From positions 1 to 6,859 of the forward strand of contig JAJYAS010000182.1 in NCBI GenBank assembly GCA_021779415.1: a stretch of DNA of 6,859 nt, given 5' to 3'. A model generated the notes under the pieces. It had not been told where the DNA came from. It did not search any database and saw nothing but the letters and a program-made list of their open reading frames with translations. The DNA comes from Bacillota bacterium. Its GTDB lineage: Bacteria > Bacillota_B > Desulfitobacteriia > Desulfitobacteriales > Desulfitobacteriaceae. Each line of letters opens with the position of its first letter. Positions within the stretch are counted from its first letter, which is position 1. The translations under genes were made by a program, and so were the position numbers. Shown here piece after piece: positions 5,622 to 6,859 of the stretch.

Positions 5622-6859
5622 TTTGGAAACACAGATTCATTCGTGGAGCGATCATTTAAGAGCCCATGGTAATTTCAGCGATGCCGATATTTATGAATTG
5701 GAGAATCATTTGCAGGACGAAATCGAGGACTTAATTGCAGCAGGACTTACGCCAGATGAATCATTTTTAATTAGTGTCAAACGTTTAGGAAATGTAGATG
5801 CGATCTCACATGAGTTTGCCAAAGTAAATACCGAGAACCTGTGGAGACATTTATTAGTAGATCCGATAGATTCAATGGCAAAGCAGCAAAATCGGCGCGA
5901 TATTGCACTGGTAGTGATTTTTGCGTTGCTAGCGGGAACACTATTCAAAATTCCCGAACTTTTTGGTTTGAGAATTCAAGATGCAAACGCTGAAGGATTC
6001 TACTTTAAAAACTTTAGTATATTTATTTTACCTTTTATCGCGGCGTTTTTTTTAATCAAGAGGAAAGCGAAGTTAAAAACATGGGCAACGATACTGGGAA
6101 TGTTTATTCTGGCAGCGCTGGTTATCAATGTGTACCCGTCACTTGGTCCTCAAAATACAGAATATCTTACCAGCTTTCATCTTCCCTTGTTTTTGTGGTT
6201 GGTCGTCGGCGCAACTTACATAGGTAGCGAGTGGCAAGGCAGCCAGGGTAGAATGAATTTTATACGCTTCACAGGTGAAGCTGTGATCTATGGTGTATTA
6301 GTTATGGCAGGAGTATTGGTGTTATGCTCATTCACGCTAGTTATTTTCGAAGCCATCCAAATTGACGTCAAAAAACTTCTTCAGGAGTATTTACTGTTTT
6401 ATGGAGGGTGTGCGGCAGCCATGATAACTGTTTATTTAGTAGAGGCCAAGAAAAGTGTGGTAGAGAACTTTGCACCCATTTTGGCCAAAATATTCAGCCC
6501 GCTCTTCTTGATAATTATGGCTACTTTCTTAATAGTTATGATTATTACCGGCAAAAGTCCATTTATGGAAAGAAATTTCCTAATTGGATTCGATTTTATG
6601 CTGGCTTTAGTGCTGGGGTTGGTTTTGTACGTTATTTCGGCGAGAGATATTCGCCAGCCAGCCAACCTGTTTGATTACTTGAATCTAGCCCTGATCCTGA
6701 CGTCACTGGTTATCGACGGGGTTGCTTTATCGGCCATACTTTTCCGCTTGTCTGCCTTTGGTGTTACCCCCAATAAGTTGGCCGCGCTAGGGGAAAATTT
6801 GGCTTTGCTGGGCAACCTGGCCGGACTTGCCTGGTTATATATCGGGTATTTCAAGAAGA
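5614..6859 (+). CDS. Polytopic membrane protein, permease-prefix-like N-terminus and DUF4153-like C-terminus (3'-truncated by window)
   Basis: The ATG at 5614 follows AAGGAGG (5601-5607) and lies inside the last codons of padR. The frame is open to the window end, giving 415 residues with no stop. Residues 1-85 are soluble and helical (WSDHLRAHG, ELENHLQDEIEDLIAAGLTPDESFLISVKRLGN). They resemble the permease prefix domain 1 that accompanies PadR-linked membrane proteins. About ten hydrophobic segments follow, near 97-113, 134-148, 154-170, 190-205, 224-246, 260-276, 294-314, 326-343, 356-378 and 396-413. The stretch ILFRLSAFGVTPNKLAALGENL (375-395 region) resembles the conserved signature of DUF4153 proteins, whose function is unknown. 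Operon context suggests an envelope or membrane-stress role under PadR control. The membrane location is secure, the family names are from memory, and no transport substrate can be assigned. Confidence 0.85.
   Translation, partial: MFDLETQIHSWSDHLRAHGNFSDADIYELENHLQDEIEDLIAAGLTPDESFLISVKRLGNVDAISHEFAKVNTENLWRHLLVDPIDSMAKQQNRRDIALVVIFALLAGTLFKIPELFGLRIQDANAEGFYFKNFSIFILPFIAAFFLIKRKAKLKTWATILGMFILAALVINVYPSLGPQNTEYLTSFHLPLFLWLVVGATYIGSEWQGSQGRMNFIRFTGEAVIYGVLVMAGVLVLCSFTLVIFEAIQIDVKKLLQEYLLFYGGCAAAMITVYLVEAKKSVVENFAPILAKIFSPLFLIIMATFLIVMIITGKSPFMERNFLIGFDFMLALVLGLVLYVISARDIRQPANLFDYLNLALILTSLVIDGVALSAILFRLSAFGVTPNKLAALGENLALLGNLAGLAWLYIGYFKK

Overview
The window looks like a chromosomal segment of a low-to-medium-GC Gram-positive bacterium, most likely an anaerobic member of the Clostridia of the Desulfosporosinus/Desulfitobacterium (Peptococcaceae) kind. 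This placement is an inference. It rests on strong AGGAGG-type ribosome sites, GTG and TTG starts, a perfect sigma-A type promoter, an extracellular VanX-like/CapA-like protein, a UbiD-family decarboxylase and a PadR-permease pair. No rRNA, tRNA, CRISPR array, transposase or phage gene was recognised.

Layout from left to right. (1) 2-1279 (+): the C-terminal two thirds of an AMP-forming acetyl-CoA synthetase, with about 120 unrecognised residues after the normal end of the family, closed by a long terminator hairpin. (2) 1280-1550: intergenic region with a nested dyad just ahead of the next gene. (3) 1551-3092 (+): a secreted two-domain protein, VanX-type D-Ala-D-Ala dipeptidase followed by a CapA/PgsA-type domain; its C-terminus may be shortened by a one-base frameshift. 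(4) 3093-3511: mostly non-coding, with a perfect 14-bp hairpin, a short inverted repeat and a possible 49-residue ORF. (5) 3512-4849 (-): a UbiD-family, prenylated-FMN-dependent decarboxylase with an intact active site and a TTG start. (6) 4850-5264: a 415-bp divergent region with a candidate structured RNA ending in a strong terminator, then a consensus promoter overlaid by a tandem 22-bp operator-like repeat. (7) 5265-5621 (+): a small PadR-family repressor. (8) 5614-6859 (+, cut by the window end): a polytopic membrane protein with a permease-prefix-like N-terminus and a DUF4153-like C-terminal signature, overlapping padR by 8 bases.

The genes do not form one pathway. PadR and the membrane protein clearly form an operon that is probably autorepressed. 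The acetyl-CoA synthetase, the envelope enzyme and the decarboxylase appear to be separate transcription units. The parts most worth checking are the riboswitch-like or sRNA-like element before the padR promoter, the padR tandem operator, the dipeptidase-CapA fusion, and the extension on the acetyl-CoA synthetase.
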